Below are positions 19,636 through 27,366 of a stretch of 64,000 nt of DNA, piece by piece. Position 1 is the first letter of the stretch, and each line of letters begins with the position of its first letter. Position numbers and translations under genes: made by a program. The DNA is taken from positions 172,385 to 236,384 of the forward strand of contig NZ_APNM01000005.1 in the NCBI RefSeq assembly GCF_040361335.1. Direction: 5' to 3'. The DNA comes from APNM01 sp040361335. GTDB taxonomy: Bacteria > Pseudomonadota > Gammaproteobacteria > Nevskiales > Salinisphaeraceae. The notes under the pieces were generated by a model. The model saw only the letters and a program-made list of their open reading frames with translations, had not been told where the DNA came from and ran no database searches.

Positions 19636-20387
19636 CGCCCGGACTGCCGATCACCGTCCGGGCCGCGCCCCAGCAGGTCCGCCAGCTCGCGCGCGGACGA
19701 ACGCGGCGGCAATAGCCGCCCGTCTCCGGCGATCAGGCCGGGCGTGCCGTCCAGGCCCAGGGTCTCCGCCGCCAATCGCAGATGGTCCATGACCGGGTCG
19801 TCGCAGGCCGCACCCGCACTCGCCAGCGTTTCCCCCGCCATCGCGCGCCCGAGTGCGCGCCGCGGCTCGTCCGCGCACCAGACGGCCCGGGCCTGCTCGA
19901 ACGAGCTCGATTCGGGCCCCGCCAGCGGGTAGAACAGATAGCGCACCCGGATACCCGCCGCCAGCAGCGTGTCGATATCGGCGTGCAACCGTCGGCAGTA
20001 CCGGCAGTCGACGTCGGTGAACACCGTGAGGGTATGGCTCGCCCCGTCCGCCGGCTCGTACACCAGCATCGAGGACTCGGGCACGCCGGCCAGGATCTCC
20101 CGCCGCCATTCGCGCCGGGCGGTATCCGACAGGTTCTCGCCCGAGCCCAGCTCGATCAGGTCGCCGTCGAACAGGTAGCGCCCGTCGGCGGTCAGGTAGC
20201 CGATGGATTCGCCCCGCCGCACCCGATAGATGCCGGGCACCGGCGAGGGCGCGATGTCCTCCCCCGACACGCCCGGAATGCGGGCCGCGACCTCGTCGCG
20301 GAAGGCCGGATCCAACAGGTCCGCCGCCGTCCCGGCGGCGGCGAACAGCGTCAGTGCCAGGGCGGCCAGGCGCGGACGCTCAGCCAC
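19632..20387 (-). CDS. dsbC: thiol:disulfide interchange protein DsbC
   Basis: A 251-aa periplasmic disulfide isomerase. A signal peptide (about 1-21, LAALALTLFAAAGTAA) is followed by an N-terminal dimerisation domain (GIYRVRRGESIGYLTADGRY). The thioredoxin-fold domain has the active site C128-R-Y-C131 after TVFTDVD. It is next to xerD, as in E. coli. The most plausible start is a GTG at 20387, which overlaps the xerD end by 8 bp and directly precedes the signal peptide; no ATG fits. DsbC is normally kept reduced by DsbD, which is not in this window. Confidence 0.9.
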   Translation of the reverse strand: MAERPRLAALALTLFAAAGTAADLLDPAFRDEVAARIPGVSGEDIAPSPVPGIYRVRRGESIGYLTADGRYLFDGDLIELGSGENLSDTARREWRREILAGVPESSMLVYEPADGASHTLTVFTDVDCRYCRRLHADIDTLLAAGIRVRYLFYPLAGPESSSFEQARAVWCADEPRRALGRAMAGETLASAGAACDDPVMDHLRLAAETLGLDGTPGLIAGDGRLLPPRSSARELADLLGRGPDGDRQSGR

Positions 20388-21291
20388 GGGGATGATGCGC
20401 CGCGTGCAGCGCCTGCAGCCGGGCGCGCGCGACGTGGGTGTAGATCTGGGTCGTGGACAGGTCGGCATGCCCCAGCAGCATCTGCACCACCCGCAGGTCG
20501 GCACCGTGGTTGAGCAGATGGGTGGCGAAGGCGTGCCGCAGGCCGTGCGGCGACAGCTCGGCCCGGATGCCGGCCGCCGCGGCGTAGCGCCGGATCAGGT
20601 GCCAGAAGTTCTGACGGGTCATGGCCGTGCCCCGCCGGGTCGGAAACAGGGCGTCGGCCTCGCGGCCGTCCAGCAGCGCGGGCCGCGCGCGGCGCAGATA
20701 GGTACCCAGCCAATCCAGGGCGGCGTCGCCGACGGGTACCAGGCGCTCGCGGCCGCCCTTGCCGACCACCTGCACCACGCCCTGCCGGCGATTCACCTGG
20801 TGGACCTGCAGGCGCACCAACTCCGACACCCGCAGGCCCGTGGCGTACAGCAGCTCGAGCATGGCGCGGTCGCGCAGGCCCAGGTCGGTGTCGGTGTCCG
20901 GCGCGGCCAGCAGGGCCTCGACATCGCGCTCGCTCAGGGTCTTGGGCAGGGGCCGGCCCTGGCGCGGCATCTCGATCAGGGCGGTGGGATCGTCGCGGCG
21001 GCGGCCGTCGCGCACGGCCCAGCGGTAGAAACGCCGCAGGCTCGACAACAGCCGGGCGGCACTGCGCGGGCTGCTGCCGGGCGCGTTGCGATGGGCGAGA
21101 TAATCGAGCAGGTGCATACGCTCGGCCGCGAGCAGGGACACGTCCTCCGGCAGCCAGCGCGCCACCTGGACCAGATCGCTGCGGTAGGCGGCGAGCGTGG
21201 CGTCGGCCAGTCCGTGCTCGCTCCAGACCGCGTCGAGGAAGGCCTCGATCGTGTCGCGGTCGGCGGCGGACAGTGGTGCGGCGTCACCCAT
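20380..21291 (-). CDS. xerD: tyrosine recombinase XerD
   Basis: A 303-aa site-specific recombinase that, with XerC, resolves chromosome dimers at dif under FtsK control. It has an N-terminal SAM-like core-binding domain (about 12-98) and a C-terminal catalytic domain. The full set of active residues is visible: Arg in ATGLRVSEL, Lys in VGKGGRERL, His and Arg in LSPHGLRHAFATHLL, His in LLGHADLS, and the nucleophile Tyr in TTQIYTHV. No mobile element surrounds it, and it is followed by dsbC. Confidence 0.96.
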   Translation of the reverse strand: MGDAAPLSAADRDTIEAFLDAVWSEHGLADATLAAYRSDLVQVARWLPEDVSLLAAERMHLLDYLAHRNAPGSSPRSAARLLSSLRRFYRWAVRDGRRRDDPTALIEMPRQGRPLPKTLSERDVEALLAAPDTDTDLGLRDRAMLELLYATGLRVSELVRLQVHQVNRRQGVVQVVGKGGRERLVPVGDAALDWLGTYLRRARPALLDGREADALFPTRRGTAMTRQNFWHLIRRYAAAAGIRAELSPHGLRHAFATHLLNHGADLRVVQMLLGHADLSTTQIYTHVARARLQALHAAHHPRG

Positions 21292-21301
21292 ACTTAATCC
21301 C

Positions 21302-21307
21302 TATAAT
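21302..21307 (+). promoter_or_regulatory. -10 element of zapE, probable leaderless start
   Basis: TATAAT lies 10 bp before the only plausible start codon of zapE (GTG at 21317). A transcript starting about 7 bp after the hexamer would have almost no leader. On the other strand TATTAT (21303-21308) could serve xerD. No clear -35 was found for either. Confidence 0.45.
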
Positions 21308-21316
21308 ACACCGCCG

Positions 21317-22426
21317 GTGACCCACGCCAGCCATCCGGAGACCGCCATCGACACGCCGGCCATCGCGTCGCCACGAGACCGTTACGCGGCCGACCTCCAG
21401 CAACCCGGCTTCAGCGACGATCCGGCCCAGGCGGCCGTGGTCGATGCCCTGCAGGCCATCCACGACCGGCTCCTGGCCACGCCGCCGCGCTGGTTCCAGC
21501 GGCGCTGGCGCCCGGTCACGGGCCTCTATCTCTGGGGCGGCGTCGGCCGCGGCAAGACCTACCTGATGGACTGCTTCTACGAGACCCTGCCGATCGAGGC
21601 CAAGCGGCGCACCCACTTCCACCGTTTCATGCAGGAGGTGCACACGCGCCGCCGGCACTACCGCAACCGCCGCGACCCGCTGGCGCTGATCGCCCGCGAC
21701 ATGGCCCGCGAGCGGGTGCTGTGCTTCGACGAGTTCTTCGTCTCCGACATCGCCGACGCCATGATCCTGGGTCGGCTTACCGAGAAACTGTTCGCGCGCG
21801 GGGTGACCCTGGTCGCCACTTCCAACATCCCGCCCGACCGGCTGTACGAAGGCGGCCTGCAGCGCGAGCGCTTCCTGCCCGCGATCGACCGCATCAAGCG
21901 ACATTGCCGGGTGATGCACCTGGACAGCGATACCGACTACCGCCTGCGTGCGCTGGAGCGCGCCGAGATCTATCACTGGCCGCTCGACGAGGGCGCGCGC
22001 CGCAACATGGAAAACTGCTTCCGCGATATCGCGCCCGAGCCCGGCGAACCCGACACCGCCCTCGAGGTCAACGGCCGCGAGATCCCGGCGCGGCGCCTGG
22101 CCGACGGGGTCGCCTGGTTCGATTTCGAGGACCTGTGCGCCTCCGCCCGTTCGACCGCCGACTACGCTGAGCTGGCGCGTTACTTCCACACCGTGCTGCT
22201 GGGCCGGGTGCCGGTCATGGACGCGGACGCCGACGATGCCGCGCGCCGCTTCATCCATCTGGTGGACGAGTTCTACGATCGCCAGGTCAAGCTCATCGTG
22301 TCGGCCGAGGACGCCCCGGAATCCCTGTATGCCGGCAAACGCCTGAGTTTCGAGTATCGGCGCACGCTCAGCCGGCTGCACGAGATGGCCAGCCACGAAT
22401 ACCTGGCCCTGCCGCATCTGCCGTGA
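21317..22426 (+). CDS. zapE: cell division protein ZapE (AFG1-like ATPase)
   Basis: A 369-aa AAA+-like P-loop ATPase of the AFG1/ZapE family, a membrane-associated Z-ring partner in E. coli. The Walker A motif is LWGGVGRGKTYLMD and the Walker B is VLCFDEFFVSDIADAM. The family signatures RRTHFHRFMQEVHT, ATSNIPPDRLYEGGLQRERF and YAGKRLSFEYRRTLSRLHEM are present. The N-terminal segment RYAADLQQPGFSDDPAQAAV is also typical. It starts with GTG almost directly after a TATAAT box and is divergent from xerD. Confidence 0.93.
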   Translation: MTHASHPETAIDTPAIASPRDRYAADLQQPGFSDDPAQAAVVDALQAIHDRLLATPPRWFQRRWRPVTGLYLWGGVGRGKTYLMDCFYETLPIEAKRRTHFHRFMQEVHTRRRHYRNRRDPLALIARDMARERVLCFDEFFVSDIADAMILGRLTEKLFARGVTLVATSNIPPDRLYEGGLQRERFLPAIDRIKRHCRVMHLDSDTDYRLRALERAEIYHWPLDEGARRNMENCFRDIAPEPGEPDTALEVNGREIPARRLADGVAWFDFEDLCASARSTADYAELARYFHTVLLGRVPVMDADADDAARRFIHLVDEFYDRQVKLIVSAEDAPESLYAGKRLSFEYRRTLSRLHEMASHEYLALPHLP

Positions 22427-22520
22427 GACGCCCCGGAATACCCGCCACGACACCCCGCAGGCTGGTCAGAGGCCGGTGTCATGCGACACTATGGGTTGTC
22501 AGGCGAAAGGAGGAGGTATC

Positions 22521-23996
22521 GTGAGCGCGAGCCGCGGCCAAGCCGAAGAGCAGCCCGACTTCACGTCCGAGGATTTCTACGCGGACGTGGCCTCGGTCCT
22601 GGAGGACGCGCTGGAGCGCCAACCGCAGCGCCAGGACCTGCGCTTCAAGCTGCTCGAGGTCTATGCGGCCCAGGGACGGCGCGAGCCGTTCGTGGCCACC
22701 GCCCACGAGTATCGCAAGCACCAGCGGGAAGGCGGCTACGGCGACTGGGAAAAGGTGGTGACGCTGGGACGGGCCCTGTTCGTGGAGAAGGGCCAGATCG
22801 ACGGTTCGTCCAAGCAGGACAAGACGGACGGCGAGCCGGGACGCAAGCGCCTCGGCGACCGGCCGGGCGACGAGCCCCTGAACGACGCCCTTGCCGAGCT
22901 CGCGGACAGCTACGCCGCCCTGCATCGCGACGCCCAATTCCTCGCCGAGGTCGACCGCAAGGTGGCCATGATCACGGGACATCCGCCCGCGCCGCTCTAC
23001 CACGCCACCCGCCTGGGCCGACAGAACGGGGGCGCCCGGATTTACCTGGCGCGCGAAGAGCCGCACGACGTACTCGCCTACAAGCTCGCCAACGCCCTCG
23101 GCCAGGGGCTGGTGGCGCAGCGTCTCGGCCGGCGGCGCCTGATCGCGGCAAGCACCTCGGGCCAACAGGGCGTGGCGGCCGCCATGGCCGCCGCCAACCT
23201 GGGCCTGCAATGCACGGTGTACATGCGTGCCGAGGAGGCGCGCAGCCAGGCTTCGCGCAGCGACCTGATCCGCCAGCTCGGCGCCGAGATCAAGACATTG
23301 CCGGAGGACCGCAAGACCCCGTTCATCCGCGACGAGGCCCAATACGCCCAGGTTCTGAACACCGTCCGCGACGCCGCCCTCAAGGACTGGCTGGACAACC
23401 GGGCGACAGCCCTGTTCGTGAACGGCCTCGCCGCCGGACCCGAGCCCTATCCGACCATGCTGCGCGACTTCCACGCCGGGACCGGGCGCGACGTGCGGCA
23501 ACGACTGGTGGCCGAACACCGCAAGCTGCCGGCGGCGGCGGTGGCGGTGCTCGACGGCAGCCTTGACCCGCTGAATTTCTTTCACCCGTTCCTGGCCTAT
23601 CGCAGCACGCGCCTGATCGGCGTGGAAAGCGAGGAGATGCGGGCGCACGAGCGCCGGCGCCAGCGCAACCGGTTCCAGGACGCCCGCTCCCTGTTCTTCT
23701 CCGAGAACCAGGTGGCCGCGGCGGACGTGATCCTGCACGCCCAGGGCTTTCCCAGCACCCGGCGCGAACATGCCTGGCTGCGGGAGACCGGGCGCGTGAC
23801 CTACGTGGAGAGCGCCCACGCCCAGGCCGAGCGCGCGGTCGAGGCGCTCGCCCGGACGGAGGGGCTGCTGGTGAACGATGCCAGCGGCCACGCCCTCGCC
23901 CACGGCATGCAGTTCGCCTCGTCCCTGGACCCGGACGAGGCGGTGGTGATCCTGATCGAGCACATCGACGAGTCGCGTCCCAGCGCGCTGGCGTGA
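22521..23996 (+). CDS. FimV-like domain fused to a TrpB-like PLP-fold protein
   Basis: A 491-aa protein of unknown function. Residues about 15-92 resemble the TPR-like part of FimV (RFKLLEVYAAQGRREPFVAT, WEKVVTLGRAL). After a charged linker, residues about 125-480 follow tryptophan synthase beta closely: PLYHATRLG, RIYLAREE, YKLANALGQGLVAQRLGRRR, GLAAGPEPYPTMLRDFH, LIGVESEE and SGHALAHG. Lys188 aligns with the PLP lysine. The catalytic Glu of A-E-T-G-A-G-Q-H-G is Ala210 in A-A-S-T-S-G-Q-Q-G, and the PLP-phosphate loop G-G-G-S-N reads D-G-S-L-D. It therefore looks like a repurposed or inactive TrpB. AGGAGG before the GTG sets the start. No trp gene is nearby. Confidence 0.75.
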   Translation: MSASRGQAEEQPDFTSEDFYADVASVLEDALERQPQRQDLRFKLLEVYAAQGRREPFVATAHEYRKHQREGGYGDWEKVVTLGRALFVEKGQIDGSSKQDKTDGEPGRKRLGDRPGDEPLNDALAELADSYAALHRDAQFLAEVDRKVAMITGHPPAPLYHATRLGRQNGGARIYLAREEPHDVLAYKLANALGQGLVAQRLGRRRLIAASTSGQQGVAAAMAAANLGLQCTVYMRAEEARSQASRSDLIRQLGAEIKTLPEDRKTPFIRDEAQYAQVLNTVRDAALKDWLDNRATALFVNGLAAGPEPYPTMLRDFHAGTGRDVRQRLVAEHRKLPAAAVAVLDGSLDPLNFFHPFLAYRSTRLIGVESEEMRAHERRRQRNRFQDARSLFFSENQVAAADVILHAQGFPSTRREHAWLRETGRVTYVESAHAQAERAVEALARTEGLLVNDASGHALAHGMQFASSLDPDEAVVILIEHIDESRPSALA

Positions 23997-24014
23997 TCCG
24001 CCGGCCGCCGACGG

Positions 24015-25574
24015 TCAGCGCGGCGGGTAGCCCGTGATCTCGCGGATATCCTCGTACAGCGGCTTGAGCCGTTCGTACATGCGGCGGTAGACCCGGTTGT
24101 AGAGCCGATCGTAGATTTCACCGGCCTCCGGGTCCGGCTCGAAGGCCGCGCCGGCACGGACCATCGCCGCCACGGCCGCGCCATGGTCCGGGTACCAGCC
24201 GAGCCCCACGGCGGCATTGATCGCCGCGCCCAGCCCCGAGGCCTCGTACACGTGCGGACGCTCCGCCGTGACGCCGAAGATATCGGCCGTGATCTGCATG
24301 GCGGCGTCCGACTGGGAACCGCCACCGGCCACGCGCAGGCGCCGGATCGGCACCCGCGAGCGGCGCTCGATGCGCTCCTTGCCCGCACGCAGGGCGTAGG
24401 CCAGGCCCTCCAGGATCGCGCGATAGATGTGGGCGCGGGTGTGGACGTCGCCGAAACCGATGATCGCGCCCTTGGCCTCCGGCCCCGGATCGCGCACCGC
24501 CCCCGACCAGTAGGGCTGCAGGGTCAGCCCGAGGCAGCCGGGCGGGATGTCGGCGATCATCTCGTCGAACAGGGCCTCCGGCGCGATCCCCCGGACCTCG
24601 GCGATCTCCCGCTCGCGCGCCGCGAACTGGCGCTTGAACCAGGACACCAGCCAGAAGCCGTGGTTGATCTGGACCTCGTCGTTGTAGGCGCCGGGCACCG
24701 CCGCCGGATACGGCGGCGCGAAGCGGGTGACCTCCAGATAACGCTCGCGGCAGGTGTTCACCGTGGCGGTGGTGCCGAAACTCAGCACCCCCGTCTCCGG
24801 CGACACCCCGCCGGCGCCCAGCACCTCGCAGGCCTTGTCGGCGCCGGCGGCGATCAGCGGCAGGCCGGCCGCCAGCCCCAGATGGGCCGCGGCCTCCGCC
24901 GTGAGATCGCCGAGCCGTTGTCCGGGCGCGGCCAAATCCGGCAGGTGACGCGGCTCCATGGCCGTGGCCCGCCATTTCCAGTCGCCCTTGCGCGGCCAGT
25001 CGCGGCGCTTGAAATCGAACGGGATGTAGCCCACCTGGGCCGCGGCGGCATCCACGAAACGGCCGCACAGGCGGTGCGTCAGCCAGCCCGACAGCAGCAG
25101 GCACTTGTGGGTGCGGCTCCAGACCTCCGGCGCCTGCGCGGCCAGCCAGTTGGCGTGGCAGCGGACCTGGAACTCGCGGATCACGTCGCGCGCCCCCGCC
25201 AGGGCGAACAGGGCGTTCCAGAGCGGCCCCATGCCCGGCACCGAGGGGGCCCGCCGCTTGTCGGTCCAGACAATGGCATCGCGCAGGGGACGGCCTTCGG
25301 CATCCACGACCACGGTAGTGGCGCGCTGTGTGGTCAGCGCGACGCCCGCGACGTCGCCCGGCTCGGCGCCGGATTGCGCCCAGAGGGCGCCGCAGGCCTC
25401 GCCGAGCGCCTGCCAGTACACCGCCGGGTCCTGCTCGGCCCAGCCCGGCACGGGGGAGACATAGGGCTCGATCGGCACCTGGGCGCGGGCATGCAACTCG
25501 CCCTCGCGGTCGAACAGCAACGCGCGCACGCTCTGGGTGCCCACGTCCAGCGCGAGCAGCCGCTCAGACGGCAT
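24015..25574 (-). CDS. FGGY-family carbohydrate kinase
   Basis: A 519-aa two-lobed sugar/polyol kinase. The N-lobe phosphate motif is LLALDVGTQSVRALLFD. The C-lobe has SFGTTATVNT, the adenosine-loop segment RVAGGGSQSDAAMQITADIF and ASGLGAAINAAVGLG. It differs from canonical glycerol kinase at many positions, so the substrate (glycerol, a glycerol ether or another polyol) is open. It overlaps the end of the GlpD-like gene by 11 bp, indicating coupled expression. Its neighbours suggest a role in glycerol-3-phosphate or ether-lipid metabolism. Confidence 0.85.
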   Translation of the reverse strand: MPSERLLALDVGTQSVRALLFDREGELHARAQVPIEPYVSPVPGWAEQDPAVYWQALGEACGALWAQSGAEPGDVAGVALTTQRATTVVVDAEGRPLRDAIVWTDKRRAPSVPGMGPLWNALFALAGARDVIREFQVRCHANWLAAQAPEVWSRTHKCLLLSGWLTHRLCGRFVDAAAAQVGYIPFDFKRRDWPRKGDWKWRATAMEPRHLPDLAAPGQRLGDLTAEAAAHLGLAAGLPLIAAGADKACEVLGAGGVSPETGVLSFGTTATVNTCRERYLEVTRFAPPYPAAVPGAYNDEVQINHGFWLVSWFKRQFAAREREIAEVRGIAPEALFDEMIADIPPGCLGLTLQPYWSGAVRDPGPEAKGAIIGFGDVHTRAHIYRAILEGLAYALRAGKERIERRSRVPIRRLRVAGGGSQSDAAMQITADIFGVTAERPHVYEASGLGAAINAAVGLGWYPDHGAAVAAMVRAGAAFEPDPEAGEIYDRLYNRVYRRMYERLKPLYEDIREITGYPPR

Positions 25575-27132
25575 CGCCGGTCCCCGCCGGCACGGCATGC
25601 GCCGACCGCCAATGCGCCAGATAGGCCTCGCGCTCGCGTTCCCGGCGTGCCGCGTCCCAACCCAGCTCCGCGCGGCACAGCGCGCCGATGTCGTCCAGCA
25701 GCGCGGCACCGCCGCGCGGCAGGAGCAGGCCGAGCCGCGTGCGCCGCAGCAACAGATCGTCGAGACCGACCACCGCCTCGTGCCGCAGCGCCCAGCGCAA
25801 CTCGGCCCAGACCGACACGCTGCCCGGCACGGCGGCGAAATCGGTCGCCGGCAGGGTCTCGCGCATGCGGGTGTAGTCGTCGCCGTAGCGGCCCGCCAGG
25901 CGCGCCTCGCCCGGCCGGGCCGGCGGGGCCGGCCGGAGGATGGGCGCGCGGCCGTCGAGACGCGGCGTTCCCGGCAGGCGGTCGCGCGCCGCGGCCAGGG
26001 CCTCCAGGGCGGTCACGCGATAGGTCGTGAGCTTGCCGCCGGTGACCGTGAGCAGGCCGCGCTCGTCCCAGATCGCCGACTCGCGCGACTCGTCCGAGGG
26101 ATTCTCGGCGCCGCCCCCGACCACCGGCCGCACCCCGGAATAGCTGCACAGGGCGTGCTCCCGTCCGAGCCCCAGCGACGGGAAATAGTGCGTCAGCCCC
26201 TCGACCAGGTAATCGGCCTCCTCCGGGGTCATGCACGCGGGCCGGTCCGGCCAGCCCTCGTGGTCCAGGTCGGTGGTGCCGAACACGGTCGTGCCCTCCC
26301 AGGGAAAGGCGAACAGCGGCCGCCGGTCGCGCGGGTGGAACAGCGTCAGGGCCTGGGCCATCGGCAGGCGCGCGAAATCGAACACGAAATGGCTGCCGCG
26401 CAGCGGCCGCAGCCGCGGCGGCGCCTCGACACCGGCGCGCAGGCCGTCGGCCCAGGGGCCGGTGGCATTGATCACCACCGGCGCGCGCAGTTCGGCCGCG
26501 GCCCCGGTCACGCCGTCGCGGGCGCGCACACCCGTCACCTTATCGCCCTCGACCAGCAGCGACTCGGCCGACACCCGGTTCAGCGCGGTGGCACCGTCGG
26601 CGACCGCCTCGGCCAGGACCCGCAGCACCAGCCGCACATCGTCGGTGCGGGCGTCGAGATAGGCATAGGCGCCGTTCAGGTCGTCGTCCGCCAGCGAGGG
26701 CACGCGCCAGCGGGCCGACTCGCGGTCGAGGTAGTGCGAATAATGCAGGCCGGCCATCCAGTCGTAGACCTTGAGGGCGGCCCCCATGGCCAGCCGGCCG
26801 GGCCGGGCGCCGGCATACATCGGCAGCAGGAAGGTCAGCGGCTCCACCAGCCCGGGCGCGGCCCGCATCAGGGCCTGACGCTCGCGCACCGATTCCCGGG
26901 TCAGGCGCCAGTCGCCGGAGGCCAGGTAACGCAGCCCGCCGTGCACCAGCTTGGAGGACCAACTCGACGTGCCGCCGGCGAAATCGCCGCGCTCCAGCAG
27001 CAGGGCCCGGATGCCGGCGCGGGCGGCCTCGCGCAGGATGCCGGCGCCGGTGATGCCGCCGCCGACCACGATCAGGTCCCAGGTGTCCTCGCCTTCCGCC
27101 CAGAACCGCTCCCGCCCGTCGCGTTCAAACAT
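25564..27132 (-). CDS. FAD-dependent glycerol-3-phosphate dehydrogenase (GlpD/GlpA family)
   Basis: A 522-aa flavoprotein that should oxidise sn-glycerol-3-phosphate to dihydroxyacetone phosphate and pass electrons to quinone. The Rossmann motif is DLIVVGGGITGAGILREAA. Family motifs include GDFAGGTSSWSSKLVHGGLR, INATGPWAD and VTGGKLTTYRVTALEALAAA, with a C-terminal GlpD-type helical domain. The start at 27132 gives MFERDGRERFWAEGED. It is coupled to the FGGY kinase downstream. The next gene upstream in the same direction (alkyl-DHAP-synthase-like) is separated by a CACAGAG repeat element. Confidence 0.88.
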   Translation of the reverse strand: MFERDGRERFWAEGEDTWDLIVVGGGITGAGILREAARAGIRALLLERGDFAGGTSSWSSKLVHGGLRYLASGDWRLTRESVRERQALMRAAPGLVEPLTFLLPMYAGARPGRLAMGAALKVYDWMAGLHYSHYLDRESARWRVPSLADDDLNGAYAYLDARTDDVRLVLRVLAEAVADGATALNRVSAESLLVEGDKVTGVRARDGVTGAAAELRAPVVINATGPWADGLRAGVEAPPRLRPLRGSHFVFDFARLPMAQALTLFHPRDRRPLFAFPWEGTTVFGTTDLDHEGWPDRPACMTPEEADYLVEGLTHYFPSLGLGREHALCSYSGVRPVVGGGAENPSDESRESAIWDERGLLTVTGGKLTTYRVTALEALAAARDRLPGTPRLDGRAPILRPAPPARPGEARLAGRYGDDYTRMRETLPATDFAAVPGSVSVWAELRWALRHEAVVGLDDLLLRRTRLGLLLPRGGAALLDDIGALCRAELGWDAARREREREAYLAHWRSAHAVPAGTGDAV

Positions 27133-27173
27133 GCGAAATCCCCGGCACTCCTCGCAAAGCCGCCAAGAAAATG

Positions 27174-27336
27174 AACCACAGAGACACAGAGCACACAGCA
27201 AGGGAAAAATGCGTGAAAAGGAAGGGCGCAAGTAACCGTGCGGGCAAAGCCGGATACGGACCTGTACCGGACCTGCCCTTACGGCGGAAGGCGGGATAGC
27301 AAGCTGCTGCTCCGTGCACTCTGTGTCTCTGTGGTT
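27174..27336. repeat. CACAGAG inverted-repeat element 2
   Basis: 163 bp between the alkyl-DHAP-synthase-like gene and the GlpD-like gene. The left end AACCACAGAGACACAGAG mirrors the right end CTCTGTGTCTCTGTGGTT. The interior is unlike that of the other copies. It lies within the presumed transcription unit, so it may shape read-through. Confidence 0.88.
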
Positions 27337-27366
27337 GCGCCTTGTGCTCGCGACTCGGCATAAGCA

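Noticed and set aside
20380..21291. The tyrosine recombinase as an integrase marking an integrated element
   Set aside because: It matches XerD and is followed by dsbC as in the core genome. There is no att repeat or cargo.
22521..23996. Annotation as trpB
   Set aside because: Catalytic Glu and PLP-phosphate loop residues are missing and an unrelated N-terminal domain is present, with no trpA or trpF nearby.
25564..25574. A frameshift joining the GlpD-like and FGGY genes
   Set aside because: The overlap is a normal ATG/TGA stop-start overlap, and both proteins are full length.
24015..25574. Annotation as glycerol kinase GlpK
   Set aside because: It is FGGY-family, but the sequence departs from canonical GlpK in several motifs, so only the family is stated.
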